A stretch of 64,000 bases of DNA from Arthrobacter pascens (lineage in GTDB: Bacteria; Actinomycetota; Actinomycetes; Actinomycetales; Micrococcaceae). Where the stretch lies: contig NZ_JAFHKT010000143.1 of NCBI RefSeq assembly GCF_017052465.1, positions 62,001 to 126,000 of the forward strand, given 5' to 3'. The stretch's first letter is position 1, and each line of letters begins with the position of its first letter. Position numbers and translations under genes: made by a program. Shown here piece after piece: positions 1-8,719 of this stretch. Below the pieces are notes generated by a model, which ran no database searches, was not told where the DNA came from, and saw only the letters and a program-made list of their open reading frames with translations.

Positions 1-848
1 CTGCACGCCTGGAAGCGGCAGTCCTCGCGGGACGGAACGAACAGGCACGGCTTGAAGAGCTTTTTGCGAGCGAGGAGCTTGTTCTCGCCGAAGAGGAACA
101 CGCCGCAGGGGTCACAGCCGAGGAGGGTGAAGTGGACCGCCTCAAGGTCGAAGCCGAACGGGCAGCAGGACATTCCAAGGACCTGGCGCTCGCTGCCGGG
201 CTGGCAGCACAGAAGTGCTCAGCCCTGAGAGGTCTGCGGGAGGAATACGAGGAGCAGGCCGAGTCAGGAAGGAGTCAGCGGGACAAGGCAGAGCGCCTGT
301 CGGCCCTGGCGGACTCCGTCCGGGGCGGCGGCGACAACAGCTACCGCATGAGCCTCAACAGCTATGTCCTGGCCGCCCGGCTTGAACAGGTGGCCGTCGC
401 TGCCTCGGAGCGGCTGGTCGCCATGAGCGATGGCAGGTACACACTCCAGCACACGGATGCCAAGGCCGCGCGGGGCGCGAAATCCGGGCTGGGGCTGGAA
501 GTGGTGGATGCGTGGACCGGCCAGCGGCGCGACACGTCCACACTCTCGGGCGGAGAATCCTTCATGGCCTCGCTGTCGCTCGCGCTGGGTCTGGCTGACG
601 TGGTGCAGCAGGAGGCGGGCGGCGTGGACATTGAGACGCTGTTCGTGGATGAAGGCTTCGGCAGCCTCGATGAGCAGGCCCTTGAGCAGGTCATGGACGC
701 CCTCGAAGGCCTGCGCGACGGCGGCCGCGTCGTGGGGCTTGTCAGCCACGTGGCGGAAATGAAACAGCGGATCGGCACCCAGCTGCAGGTCGTGAAGGGC
801 CGCAATGGTTCCACCCTGCACATCTCCGATGCCGTCACGGCAGGCTGA
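1..848 (+). CDS. sbcC: SbcC-like exonuclease subunit, C-terminal part (5' truncated by window)
   Basis: The frame is open from base 3 without a stop, so this is the 3' end of a longer gene. The first ~100 codons are Glu/Ala/Arg-rich and look like coiled coil. The ABC signature LSGGES lies near bases 544-561, followed by a Walker B/D-loop block (LFVDEGFGSLD) near 640-675 and a switch-type His (GLVSHVAEM) near 735-760. This order is that of the C-terminal ATPase half of SMC-like SbcC/Rad50, which works with the SbcD nuclease on DNA ends and hairpins. sbcD would be expected upstream, outside the window. RecF/RecN-type ATPases share these motifs, but the spacing fits SbcC best. Confidence 0.85.
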   Translation, partial: ARLEAAVLAGRNEQARLEELFASEELVLAEEEHAAGVTAEEGEVDRLKVEAERAAGHSKDLALAAGLAAQKCSALRGLREEYEEQAESGRSQRDKAERLSALADSVRGGGDNSYRMSLNSYVLAARLEQVAVAASERLVAMSDGRYTLQHTDAKAARGAKSGLGLEVVDAWTGQRRDTSTLSGGESFMASLSLALGLADVVQQEAGGVDIETLFVDEGFGSLDEQALEQVMDALEGLRDGGRVVGLVSHVAEMKQRIGTQLQVVKGRNGSTLHISDAVTAG

Positions 849-954
849 CTCACCCCGTCCGGACCGACGGCTTGGTAATCCCTGAGTCGGTCTCCCCGTC
901 CAGTAGAATCGGATAGTTACCGGGTTGCGCGCATCGGGAGGAGGGACGGTGCGC

Positions 955-1026
955 ATGACTGAACGAGCCCGGAAACATGACTACTTCCACGGCGCCCAAG
1001 CGCCCCTCCCAGCACATCGACGCTGA
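955..1026 (+). other. Short upstream frame (23 codons) overlapping the MFS start
   Basis: ATG 955 is preceded at good spacing by GGAGGAGGGACG, the best Shine-Dalgarno here. The frame runs 23 codons, ends at TGA 1024-1026, and overlaps the first 50 bases of the MFS gene in another frame. The peptide resembles nothing I know. It may be a translated leader that delivers ribosomes to ATG 977, or an accident of GC-rich sequence. Confidence 0.3.
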
Positions 1027-2482
1027 CGCCGCAGCTGCCGGCCCTGTAGCTGGCGACACTTCACCTGCTGACGCTGTACCCGTCGGCCCTGCCCGCTCCG
1101 GCGGCAGATTCGCCCGGCTGGCGCAGCTGGCCGGTAAGGGCTTCATTCCGCTCGGCCTGTTCGCGCGTCTCCCGCTTGCCATGCTGACCGTCGGGACGCT
1201 GACCCTGGTCACGTCCGTGAGCGGCTCCTATGCCGTCGGCGGAGCAGCGGCCGGGGCGGTGGGGATCGGCTCGGCCGTTGGTGCGCCGGTTCTGGGCGCC
1301 TTCGCGGACCGCCGGGGCCAGCGCGCAGTGCTGCTGGTGGCAGCCGTCCTGAATGCGCTGGCCGTCCTCGCGCTGATTGCCCTGGCCCGCGCGCTTCCCG
1401 GCATTGACAGTTCCGGCACCGACGGTTCCGGTGCCGGCAGTTTTAGTTCCGGCAGCGGGGGTACCGGATTATTCGCCGCAGCAGGGCCGGTCCTCGCGGC
1501 CGCTTTGCTCGCCGGTTTCAGCTGTCCCCAGGTGGGACCCCTGGCACGGGTGAGGTGGATGGCCCTGACGGCAGGCGGCCGCACAGGCAGCGGCGCCGAC
1601 TTGGACACGGCCCTGGCGTACGAAGGCACGGCAGACGAACTGACATTTGTCCTTGGACCTGCCCTCGTGGGGGTGCTCGCCAGTTTGGTGGCGCCCTGGC
1701 TGCCGCTGGCCCTTGCTGCGGCGCTGACCATCACGCTCGTGCCGGCCTTCGCAATGCACCGTACGCACCTCGCTGTGCCACGCAGGGCACCAAAGTCGCG
1801 CAGCGCAGCCAAGCCCCGCAAATCCTCCAAGGCCGTGAAACGCGATGCCGCTGCGGCAGGCACGGCCCGCCGCGGCCGGTGGGCAAGCATCGCCGCCGTC
1901 GCGGTCCCAGTGCTGGCGATGACCTGCATGGGCACCTTCTTCGGCTCCACCCAGTCGGCCCTGAGTTCCTTCTCCGACGCCTTCGCGACCGCCGAGGCCG
2001 CGGGCCTCCTCTACTCGGTGATGGGGCTGAGCTCGGCGGCGGCGGCGATCACTGTCGCTTACTGGCCGGCCAGGTTTACCCTCTCATCCCGCTGGCTGGC
2101 CTGTGCCGCAGCCATGGCCGGACTGTCCGCGCTGCTGCTCCTGCCCGACTCCGCGTGGGGCATGGTCCTGGTGCTGCTGGTCCTAGGCCTCCCGGTGGGG
2201 CCGGTCATGGTGACCGTCTTTGCGATCGGCGGAATCGCGGCGCCTGCCGAACGGCTCGGAACGGTGATGACGGCGCTGGCCAGCGGCATAGTGGCCGGCA
2301 CGGCCTTGGGTTCATGGACCGCCGGCCAGCTGGCGCAGGACCAGGGCTACACCGCGGCTTTCATGGTTCCGGTGGCGGCTGCGGTCCTGCTGTTCGTGCT
2401 CGGCGTGGTGGCCGCCGTCGTCGTCCGCCGGACCGGCGGGCTCAGGCGAGCTGCGCTTCTATCCGCGCAGCGCTCCCGGTGA
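977..2482 (+). CDS. MFS transporter, 12-TM exporter type
   Basis: A 501-residue very hydrophobic protein. A cytoplasmic N-terminal tail of ~50 residues is followed by two six-helix halves. Between them is a long basic linker (about residues 265-305, rich in Lys/Arg/Ser/Ala), the usual central loop of major facilitator proteins. The motif GAFADRRGQRA after TM2 matches the MFS loop 2-3 signature. The substrate is not readable; the arrangement resembles drug or metabolite exporters. An in-frame TGA at 956 rules out an earlier ATG. The ribosome-binding site for ATG 977 is weak, while a strong GGAGGAGGG upstream serves a short overlapping frame (see 955-1026). The 3' end overlaps the convergent IclR gene by 41 bp. 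Confidence 0.85.
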   Translation: MTTSTAPKRPSQHIDADAAAAGPVAGDTSPADAVPVGPARSGGRFARLAQLAGKGFIPLGLFARLPLAMLTVGTLTLVTSVSGSYAVGGAAAGAVGIGSAVGAPVLGAFADRRGQRAVLLVAAVLNALAVLALIALARALPGIDSSGTDGSGAGSFSSGSGGTGLFAAAGPVLAAALLAGFSCPQVGPLARVRWMALTAGGRTGSGADLDTALAYEGTADELTFVLGPALVGVLASLVAPWLPLALAAALTITLVPAFAMHRTHLAVPRRAPKSRSAAKPRKSSKAVKRDAAAAGTARRGRWASIAAVAVPVLAMTCMGTFFGSTQSALSSFSDAFATAEAAGLLYSVMGLSSAAAAITVAYWPARFTLSSRWLACAAAMAGLSALLLLPDSAWGMVLVLLVLGLPVGPVMVTVFAIGGIAAPAERLGTVMTALASGIVAGTALGSWTAGQLAQDQGYTAAFMVPVAAAVLLFVLGVVAAVVVRRTGGLRRAALLSAQRSR

Positions 2483-3239
2483 GTGCCGCGGCGACGTCGG
2501 CGGTGTCCTGGGACGAGCGGATATAGACGACGGCGACCGCCGCCGGCCGTCCGCCCGGCACCCGGATGGGGGCGGCCAGCGAGGAAACCCCCGCAATGAC
2601 CTCATCGTGGCTTGCGGCGTATCCCCGGATACGCGCCTCCGCGGCCTCCGCGCGGTACGGCACGCCGGGGGCCAGCCGGTTCCAGTCGTCTTCCGGCAGC
2701 GCCGACTGGATGGCAATGCCGGGGGCGCCGCTGCTGATGGGGTGGCGGGAACCGGGGTGCTGGACCACCGTGGCGGCCGAATGCCGCGGCTCCACCGTGA
2801 CGAGGGTGACGCAGTCCTGGTGGTCCCAGACAGCAATAAACGCTGTCATGTTGAGGGAATTGGCAAGCTGGGTGAGTTCAGGGAGGGCCGCCGTCTGGAG
2901 GTTGCGGGAGACTCCCCTCGCCAGGACAGCAAGGCCGGGACCCGGCTGCACCCTCCCGGCGTCGTCACGCACCAGCAGCGAGTGGTCCTCGAGCGTCCGC
3001 AGGATCCGGTATGCGACCGACCGGTGGACGCCCATGGCATCCGCGAGTTCGGCGATCGTCAGCGGATTCTCGGCTTCGGCCATGATTTCCAGGGCCCGGA
3101 TGCCCCTGGAGAGCGTCTGCGACGGTGAGGCCTGGGCTTGCGCAGCCGGTGCACCGGCACTGGCGGTTGGATTCATGCTGTCCATCCTAGGCGGGGAGAA
3201 CGGGGCGGGTTGTTCCCAGGGGCTTGTGTTGGGCGTCAC
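2442..3239 (-). CDS. IclR-family transcriptional regulator
   Basis: 265 residues. After a Pro/Ala-rich N-terminus, an IclR winged helix-turn-helix spans about residues 40-105 (TIAELADAMGVHRSVAYRIL as the HTH). The effector-binding domain follows to the C-terminus. Several starts are possible (Met1, Met19, Met22); the extra N-terminal residues are probably not all translated. It is divergent from the flavin reductase/monooxygenase operon, the usual arrangement for IclR control of aromatic catabolism. Two operator-like palindromes lie in the shared intergenic region. The likely role is ligand-responsive control of the 3371-5409 genes and perhaps the MHS transporter. Its own ligand is unknown. 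Confidence 0.88.
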   Translation of the reverse strand: MTPNTSPWEQPAPFSPPRMDSMNPTASAGAPAAQAQASPSQTLSRGIRALEIMAEAENPLTIAELADAMGVHRSVAYRILRTLEDHSLLVRDDAGRVQPGPGLAVLARGVSRNLQTAALPELTQLANSLNMTAFIAVWDHQDCVTLVTVEPRHSAATVVQHPGSRHPISSGAPGIAIQSALPEDDWNRLAPGVPYRAEAAEARIRGYAASHDEVIAGVSSLAAPIRVPGGRPAAVAVVYIRSSQDTADVAAALTGSAARIEAQLA

Positions 3240-3251
3240 GTTCAGCTAGCG

Positions 3252-3284
3252 TTCCATATAGGAATTTTGAGTTCAACTATAGAA
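3252..3284. promoter_or_regulatory. Paired palindromic operators, probably for IclR
   Basis: Two 13-bp imperfect palindromes, TTCCATATAGGAA (3252-3264) and TTCAACTATAGAA (3272-3284), share the form TTC-N7-GAA. Their centres are exactly 20 bp apart, two helical turns on one face. They sit between the divergent IclR gene and flavin reductase. The second overlaps a -10-like TAGAAT (3280-3285). Confidence 0.55.
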
Positions 3285-3370
3285 TACGCCGTCCGGGTGT
3301 ACCACCGTCTTCGGTGTCCCGGCGGCCGTCATTCACCGGACTCACTCCTCGGCACCCAAAGGAGCCGACG

Positions 3371-3901
3371 ATGATCGCGAAGCCGGACGCGGGCCCGGAA
3401 ATCCCGGGGCGGACATCGGTTCCGCGTGCCCATCACTTCCGCGGCAGCCTCGGAAGGTTCGCCACCGGCGTCGCGATCGTCACGTTCGACGGCGTCACCA
3501 AGCGCCACGGCATCACGGTGAACTCGTTCACGTCGGTGTCCATGGAGCCGCCGCTGGTGCTCGTCAGCATTGCCCGTGCCACCAAGGCGCACGACGAGCT
3601 GGCCGGGCGGCCGTTCACCGTCAACATTCTGGGGGCGGAACAGCGCCAGCTGGCCATGCACTTCGCCGGCCGCCCGGGTCCCGAACCGCTGTGGGTGGAG
3701 AGCGCGACGGCGCCGCGCCTGTCCAATGTCCTCGCCTGGTTTGAGTGCCAGCCCTGGGCGGCGTACGACGGCGGCGATCACACCCTCTACCTCGGCGAGG
3801 TAGTGGACTTCAACTACCGCAACGGGGACGCGCTCGCCTTCGCCAACAGCGCGTTCACCACCATCCCGGAAAGCCAGTTGGGCATGGAAGATCTCCTCTG
3901 A
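3371..3901 (+). CDS. Flavin reductase, small component of a two-component monooxygenase
   Basis: ATG 3371 follows AAAGGAG at ideal spacing, giving 176 residues. The protein has the flavin-reductase split-barrel fold: RGSLGRFATGVAIVTFDG at the N-terminus and a GDHTLYLGEV block (the GDH motif linked to NADH binding) near residue 140. Such proteins (HpaC, PheA2, VlmR types) use NAD(P)H to reduce FAD or FMN for a partner oxygenase. The partner is evidently the HpaB-type gene that begins 53 bp downstream in the same operon. Confidence 0.85.
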   Translation: MIAKPDAGPEIPGRTSVPRAHHFRGSLGRFATGVAIVTFDGVTKRHGITVNSFTSVSMEPPLVLVSIARATKAHDELAGRPFTVNILGAEQRQLAMHFAGRPGPEPLWVESATAPRLSNVLAWFECQPWAAYDGGDHTLYLGEVVDFNYRNGDALAFANSAFTTIPESQLGMEDLL

Positions 3902-3954
3902 CGCACATCCCCGCCCGAACAACCTGCAGTTCAACGACGACTGGAGACAGAACA

Positions 3955-5409
3955 ATGGGAATCCGCACCGGCCAGCAGTACCTCGACAAACTCAACGGCA
4001 TGACCCCGCACGTCGTGATCGACGGCGAAGTGGTCAGGGAGAAGGTTGCGGAGCATCCTGCCTTCCGCAATGTGGCGAGGTCCTACGCGAAGCTGTTCGA
4101 CATGCAGCACGATCCGCAGCACCAGGAAGCGCTGACCTACGCGTCACCCACCACCGGGGACCTCGTCAACGCGTCCTTCCTCGTTCCCAAGACGGTGGAA
4201 GACCTGCGCCACCGGCGCCGCGCGATTTCCACCTGGGCAGAAGCGTCCAACGGTTTCCTGGGGCGCACCGGAGACTACATGAACTCCGCACTGACGGCGC
4301 TGGCCACGGCCGGGACATGGTTCTCCCAGGCTGACCCCAAGTTTGCCGAGAACATCCACAACTACTACGAGTGGGCGCGCGAGAATGACTCCCTGGCAAC
4401 CCACACCCTCATCCCGCCGCAGGTCAACCGGTCAGTGTCCGGCTCCGAACAGCTCGGTGGCCAACTGACCGCCCACATCGTGGAGGAGCGCGAGGACGGC
4501 ATTGTCATCCGCGGCGCCCGCATGCTGGCCACCATCGCGCCCATTGCGGACGAACTGCTGGTCTTCCCGTCCACGGTGTTGCGCGGCACGCCCGAAGATG
4601 CGCCCTATTCCTTCGCCTTCGCCATTCCCAATGACGCGCCGGGGCTGCGGTATCTGTGCCGCACCTCGCTCTATAACGGCGGCAGCACTCACGACGAGCC
4701 GCTGGCCTCCCGCTACGAGGAAATGGATGCGGTGGCCATTTTCGACGACGTCTTCGTCCCGGGCGAACGCATCTTCATGCTCGGGAACCCCCAGCTTTGC
4801 AACTCGTTCTACGCCGAGACCGGTGCTGGCGCACTCATGACGCACCAGGTGGTGACCCGCACGGTTGCCAAGAGCGAGTTCTTCCTCGGGCTCGCGTCCG
4901 AGCTGGCGGATTCCATCGGGATCGACGGCTTCCAGCACATCCAGGAGGACATCGCAGAACTGATCATCGACGTCGAGATCGGCAAGGCCCTGGTGCGTGC
5001 CTCGGAAGCCGACGCCGAGCTGAACGACGCCGGCGTCATGCTGCCCAAATGGAGCACGCTCAACGCCGCGCGCAACTGGTACCCGAAGGTCGCCCAGCGC
5101 TTCCCGCAGATCATCCGTAAGTTCTCGGCCTCGGGACTCATGGCGCTCCCCGGTGAAGCGGATGTCAACAGCGAGGCGAGGGCGGACATCGACCTCTACC
5201 TGCAGGGGAAAACGCTCACCGGGCCGGAGCGGGTGCGCCTGTTCAAGCTGGCCTTTGACGCCTCCATCTCCGGCTTCTCGGGCCGCCAGTCCCTTTATGA
5301 GTACTTCTTCTTCGGTGACCCCGTCCGGATGGCCGGCGCCCTCGTCAACACCTATGACCGCGAACCGGTCAGGGCCAGGCTTCGGGAATTCCTGAACCGG
5401 CAGGACTGA
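3955..5409 (+). CDS. HpaB-type FADH2-dependent aromatic monooxygenase
   Basis: ATG 3955 follows GGAGACAG and gives 484 residues, close to HpaB/TftD/PheA1 family length. Recognisable stretches are the N-terminal RTGQQYLDKLNG, the central NDSLATHTLIPPQVNRS, and the helical C-terminal half with FDDVFVPGERIF, where the acyl-CoA-dehydrogenase-like fold packs flavin. These enzymes ortho-hydroxylate phenols, 4-hydroxyphenylacetate or halophenols with reduced flavin from a separate reductase, here the gene just upstream. The true substrate cannot be told from sequence. An IclR regulator and an MHS transporter flank the pair, consistent with uptake and oxidation of an aromatic acid or phenol. No ring-cleavage gene is visible nearby. 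Confidence 0.82.
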   Translation: MGIRTGQQYLDKLNGMTPHVVIDGEVVREKVAEHPAFRNVARSYAKLFDMQHDPQHQEALTYASPTTGDLVNASFLVPKTVEDLRHRRRAISTWAEASNGFLGRTGDYMNSALTALATAGTWFSQADPKFAENIHNYYEWARENDSLATHTLIPPQVNRSVSGSEQLGGQLTAHIVEEREDGIVIRGARMLATIAPIADELLVFPSTVLRGTPEDAPYSFAFAIPNDAPGLRYLCRTSLYNGGSTHDEPLASRYEEMDAVAIFDDVFVPGERIFMLGNPQLCNSFYAETGAGALMTHQVVTRTVAKSEFFLGLASELADSIGIDGFQHIQEDIAELIIDVEIGKALVRASEADAELNDAGVMLPKWSTLNAARNWYPKVAQRFPQIIRKFSASGLMALPGEADVNSEARADIDLYLQGKTLTGPERVRLFKLAFDASISGFSGRQSLYEYFFFGDPVRMAGALVNTYDREPVRARLREFLNRQD

Positions 5410-5483
5410 CCAGGCAGGACTGAATGGGGCCAGCTTGAAGATTTAAGTGTGCATTGTCACATATTCATAGTATCCTCTTACCA

Positions 5484-5501
5484 ACTGACCGTTCGATCAG
5501 T
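5484..5501. promoter_or_regulatory. 18-bp near-perfect palindrome upstream of MHS transporter
   Basis: ACTGACCGTTCGATCAGT reads almost the same on both strands (two mismatched pairs). It lies 55 bp before the transporter start. The ACCG/CGGT-like core resembles TetR-family operators. No TetR gene is adjacent, so the regulator would act in trans. Confidence 0.4.
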
Positions 5502-5556
5502 AAATCGTGCGGCGCCCCAACCCCGGCAGTAGCCCTGCCCCAGCCACGGAGTTCCA

Positions 5557-6888
5557 ATGACCGCAGCTTCTTCCGTTGATTCCGAGACCGGCCCCAGCAG
5601 TAAGCACGAGGAACGCAAGGTCCTCGCGGGGACGCTGGTCGGCACCACCATTGAGTGGTACGACTTCTTCATCTTCGCCCAGCTCACGGGCACGCTGCTT
5701 TCGCCGCTCTTCCTCACCCCGCTGCAGCAGTCCAATCCGGGCCTGGCGCAGATCCTCTCCTTCGCCCTCATCGGCATCAGCTTCCTCTTCCGTCCGCTCG
5801 GCGCCGTCATCGCCGGCCACCTCGGAGACCGGCTGGGGCGCAAGGCGATGCTGGTGTTCACACTCTTGATGATGGGGGCTGCAACATCCCTGATCGGCAT
5901 TTTGCCGACGTACAGCCAGATCGGCCTCTGGGCTCCCGTCCTGCTGATCACGCTCCGGATCATCCAGGGCTTCTCAGCCGGCGGCGAGTGGGGCGGTGCT
6001 GCCCTGATGGCCGTGGAGCACGCACCGATGAGCAAGCGGGGAATCTTCGGGGCATATCCCCAGATCGGCGTCCCCATCGGCATGATCCTGGCTACGGGCC
6101 TGCTGTTCTTCCTCAACAGCAGCATGTCGAGGGAGGACTTTGCTGCCTGGGGCTGGCGCGTTCCGTTCCTGCTGTCCATCGTGCTGATCGTCGTCGGATA
6201 CCTGATCCGGCGGGCTGTGGCCGAGAGCCCCGTCTTCCGGGAGATGGCCGCCCGCAAGGCTGAGAGCAAGGCCCCGCTGGGCGAGCTCATCCGCCATCAC
6301 AAGAAGCCGGTCCTCTACTCGACCCTGATCTTTATCGCCAACAACGCGGCAGGCTACCTGCTGATCGCCTTCTTCATCTCCTACGCCACCCGGTCCCTGC
6401 AAATGCCCGTGCCCCAGGTCCTGCTCGCCACGACGCTTGCCTCATTTGGCTGGCTGATCTTCACGCTGGCGGGCGGCTGGCTGTCGGACCGCATCGGCCG
6501 CGTCAAGACCTTCCTGACGGGCTACGCCATCATCTTCGTCTGGATGATCCCGATGTTCGCACTCATCGACACCAGGAACATCTGGCTTTACGGGGTGGCG
6601 CTGTTTGTCCTGACGATCGGCCTTGGCCTTTCCTACGGCCCCATGTCCGCCATGTATGCAGAGATGTTCCCCGCGAACGTGCGGTATTCCGGGATCTCGA
6701 TCGGCTACGCGTTCGGTGCCATCCTCGGCGGCGCGTTCGCTGCCACGATTGCGGAGTCCCTGCTCCAGAGCACCAAGTGGACAGGTTCCATCGGCATTTA
6801 CATCATGGTCCTGTGCGTGATCTCCGCCGTCGGCGTACTGCTGGCCAAGGAGACCAAGGGCCGCCTGCTGGGCGTCAGCCGGCACTGA
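5557..6888 (+). CDS. MFS transporter, metabolite:H+ symporter (MHS) family
   Basis: 443 residues with 12 predicted helices. The MHS hallmark GTTIEWYDFFIFAQ is near residue 30, and loop 2-3 carries GHLGDRLGRKAMLV. RIIQGFSAGGEWGGA in TM4 and the TM10-11 block SYGPMSAMYAEMFPANVRYSGIS are typical of the ShiA/KgtP/ProP group, which imports organic acids, aromatic acids or osmolytes with protons. Its place 147 bp after the monooxygenase gene suggests it imports that enzyme's substrate, but the gap with its own palindrome points to separate control. Confidence 0.87.
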   Translation: MTAASSVDSETGPSSKHEERKVLAGTLVGTTIEWYDFFIFAQLTGTLLSPLFLTPLQQSNPGLAQILSFALIGISFLFRPLGAVIAGHLGDRLGRKAMLVFTLLMMGAATSLIGILPTYSQIGLWAPVLLITLRIIQGFSAGGEWGGAALMAVEHAPMSKRGIFGAYPQIGVPIGMILATGLLFFLNSSMSREDFAAWGWRVPFLLSIVLIVVGYLIRRAVAESPVFREMAARKAESKAPLGELIRHHKKPVLYSTLIFIANNAAGYLLIAFFISYATRSLQMPVPQVLLATTLASFGWLIFTLAGGWLSDRIGRVKTFLTGYAIIFVWMIPMFALIDTRNIWLYGVALFVLTIGLGLSYGPMSAMYAEMFPANVRYSGISIGYAFGAILGGAFAATIAESLLQSTKWTGSIGIYIMVLCVISAVGVLLAKETKGRLLGVSRH

Positions 6889-6937
6889 CGGCTGTGCAGC
6901 CGAACAGGCAAGGAACACGTTAGTACGTTCGCGTGAC

Positions 6938-6968
6938 GGCGGGCCCGGGCCGGAGGTCCGGGCCCGCC
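6938..6968. terminator. Bidirectional hairpin between convergent genes
   Basis: An 11-bp perfect stem, GGCGGGCCCGG with CCGGGCCCGCC, has a 9-nt loop and is followed by TTT on the plus strand. It lies between the MHS transporter and the convergent phosphoribosyltransferase and can serve both. Confidence 0.7.
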
Positions 6969-6984
6969 GCCGTTTCCGGCCGGG

Positions 6985-7737
6985 TCAGGCGTTCGCGCCG
7001 TGCAGCAGGCCTATGGCGTCGTCGTCGGTCAGCTGCTCGAAGCTCCGGTAGAAACTTCCCACAGTCCGGAACTTACCCGGCAGGTGCAGGCAGAGCACGT
7101 CGCAGACGCGTGAGAGCGACCGTTCCGCCTCGATCGACCCTACGGGCGCCGCGGCCACCACCCGCGCGGCGCCGGCCGCTCGTGCTGCCTCCACTGCGGC
7201 CCGCATGGTGGCACCGGTGGCAAGGCCGTCGTCGACCAGCACCACCGTCTTGCCGCCCAGCGTCAGGGCCGCGCCGGGGTAGGAGCGGGCGCGGCGCATC
7301 AGTTCGTCGCGCTCGCGGTGTTCCACCAGGTCCAGCCATTCCTGCTTGCCGCCGGTCTCCAGGATGCGCTCCACGAGCGGTCGGTTCAGCAGCCGGACAA
7401 TCCTGCCGGTCTCAGCGCTTTCCGATCCACGCCCTTCCGCCAGGCCTGCCGGCCCGGCCTCGCTCCCGCCGTCTTCGGCTTGCGCGGCGCCCCAGGCTGC
7501 TATCGCACGCGCGTACGCCAGGGCGCCGAAGGCCGTCTCCTCATGGCCGGGGATGCCGAGCTTGCGGACCAGGAGGGCGCCGTAGGGCAGGTGGAGGGCC
7601 GCGGCGGCGGCGGCCGCCACGGGGATGCCGCCGCGCGCGAGTCCGAGCAACACGGTGTCCGGCTGTCCGCGGAATTGTGGAAGGGCCGCGGCAAGGCGCC
7701 TGCCGGCATCTTCCCGGTCCTCAAAAACCATGCCCAT
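6985..7737 (-). CDS. Phosphoribosyltransferase-domain protein
   Basis: Start chosen at ATG 7737, which follows AGAGGA at good spacing; an ATG at 7761 lacks one. The product has 250 residues. The PRPP-binding loop VVLVDDGLATGATM lies near residue 140. N-terminal VFEDREDAGRRLAAALPQ and LGLARGGIPVAA match stand-alone PRTase-like proteins often annotated as predicted phosphoribosyltransferases, some of them fused to hydrolases. The substrate base is unknown. It reads as a single gene; the upstream 150 bp to the hydrolase gene holds nothing else recognisable. Confidence 0.8.
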   Translation of the reverse strand: MGMVFEDREDAGRRLAAALPQFRGQPDTVLLGLARGGIPVAAAAAAALHLPYGALLVRKLGIPGHEETAFGALAYARAIAAWGAAQAEDGGSEAGPAGLAEGRGSESAETGRIVRLLNRPLVERILETGGKQEWLDLVEHRERDELMRRARSYPGAALTLGGKTVVLVDDGLATGATMRAAVEAARAAGAARVVAAAPVGSIEAERSLSRVCDVLCLHLPGKFRTVGSFYRSFEQLTDDDAIGLLHGANA

Positions 7738-7887
7738 GGGATCCTCTTCCGGTTTCTCCACCAGTCAAACCCAGCCTACCGCCGTCGTCCGGCCAGGGAC
7801 CGCTGCCTGCCGTGGACGTTCCAGTACTTCTGAGCCTTCCTCTGCCGCGGGGGGGAAGAATCGGGCGGGAAGAGCCGGGGCGCCCGG

Positions 7888-8718
7888 CTAGCTGCCCAGG
7901 AAGTTGACGGCAGCCTGCTTGAACGCGCGGCTGGTCACGGCGTTGGTGTGGGTCCGGCCGGGCAGCAAGAGCTGCTCGGCCATGGAACCCGCCTTGGCGG
8001 CCAGCTGCGCCAGCTGCGGCAGGGAGGCTGCGCGCTCGTCGTTTTCACCGGCCACCAGCAGCATGGGCATGTGCGGCACCGCCTCCGCGGGGTCATAGGG
8101 CTCGGTCTTGATGGCCTCCACCAGGGACAGCAGGGCAAAGATGTTGTTGCTCGGCAGTGCCTGGGCCATTTTGAGGAGCCCGGCGGTGGACTCATCCTCA
8201 ATCGGCGTGCCGTCGGCCAGGTAATGCTGGGCGGCTACGAGGTCGAACTCGGCCAGCGGATCAGCCATGTTCGGCCCGCCCAGGACCAGCCGGTGCACGA
8301 GCTCCGGCTGGGTGGCGCCGAACTCCCAGGCGAGCCGGGAACCCAGCGAGTAGCCGATCACGTCAAGCCCGCTGGAAGGGTCACCGGCCTCCGCGGGCCG
8401 GGCGCCGGCGTCGAACGCTATCTGCAGGAGGTCCGCACGGATCCGGCTCGGCGAATAGGAGTCCATGTCTTCGGGAGCGCCGCTGCGGCCGTGGCCGGGA
8501 AGGTCCACCGTGATGACCCGACGGCCCGCCTCCAGGAGGACCGCGAGCCAGCCGGTGTCCTCCCAGTTGAGCTTGCTGGAGGAAGAGAACCCGTGGATCA
8601 GCAGGACGGGCCGGAGCCCGGCGTCGGTCTTGGGCTCATGCACGGCGACATACAACTGGGGATCGGTGCCCTCCACCGTGTGCAAGTGCTGTTCGCCGGT
8701 GTGTCTGCCGCTCATCAT
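7888..8718 (-). CDS. Alpha/beta hydrolase, probable detached acyltransferase part of a split E2
   Basis: ATG 8718 begins one base after the stop of the lipoyl gene and is preceded by GAGGAC within it, so it is translationally coupled (276 residues). It shows the alpha/beta hydrolase fold: oxyanion region VLLIHGFSSSSKLNW, nucleophile elbow GYSLGS, an acidic site in AGENDERAA, and a catalytic His in PGRTHTN. On its own it would be called a hydrolase. As last gene after E1 alpha, E1 beta and a free lipoyl domain, it matches the C-terminal domain of Pseudomonas AcoC, the acetoin-dehydrogenase E2 in which a lipoyl domain is fused to an alpha/beta hydrolase. I infer a split AcoC-like E2. Confidence 0.75.
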   Translation of the reverse strand: MMSGRHTGEQHLHTVEGTDPQLYVAVHEPKTDAGLRPVLLIHGFSSSSKLNWEDTGWLAVLLEAGRRVITVDLPGHGRSGAPEDMDSYSPSRIRADLLQIAFDAGARPAEAGDPSSGLDVIGYSLGSRLAWEFGATQPELVHRLVLGGPNMADPLAEFDLVAAQHYLADGTPIEDESTAGLLKMAQALPSNNIFALLSLVEAIKTEPYDPAEAVPHMPMLLVAGENDERAASLPQLAQLAAKAGSMAEQLLLPGRTHTNAVTSRAFKQAAVNFLGS

Positions 8719-8719
8719 G

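Noticed and set aside
5454..5473. TTGTCA and TAGTAT upstream of the MHS transporter as a promoter
   Set aside because: Spacing is only 8 bp, too short for a sigma-70-type promoter.
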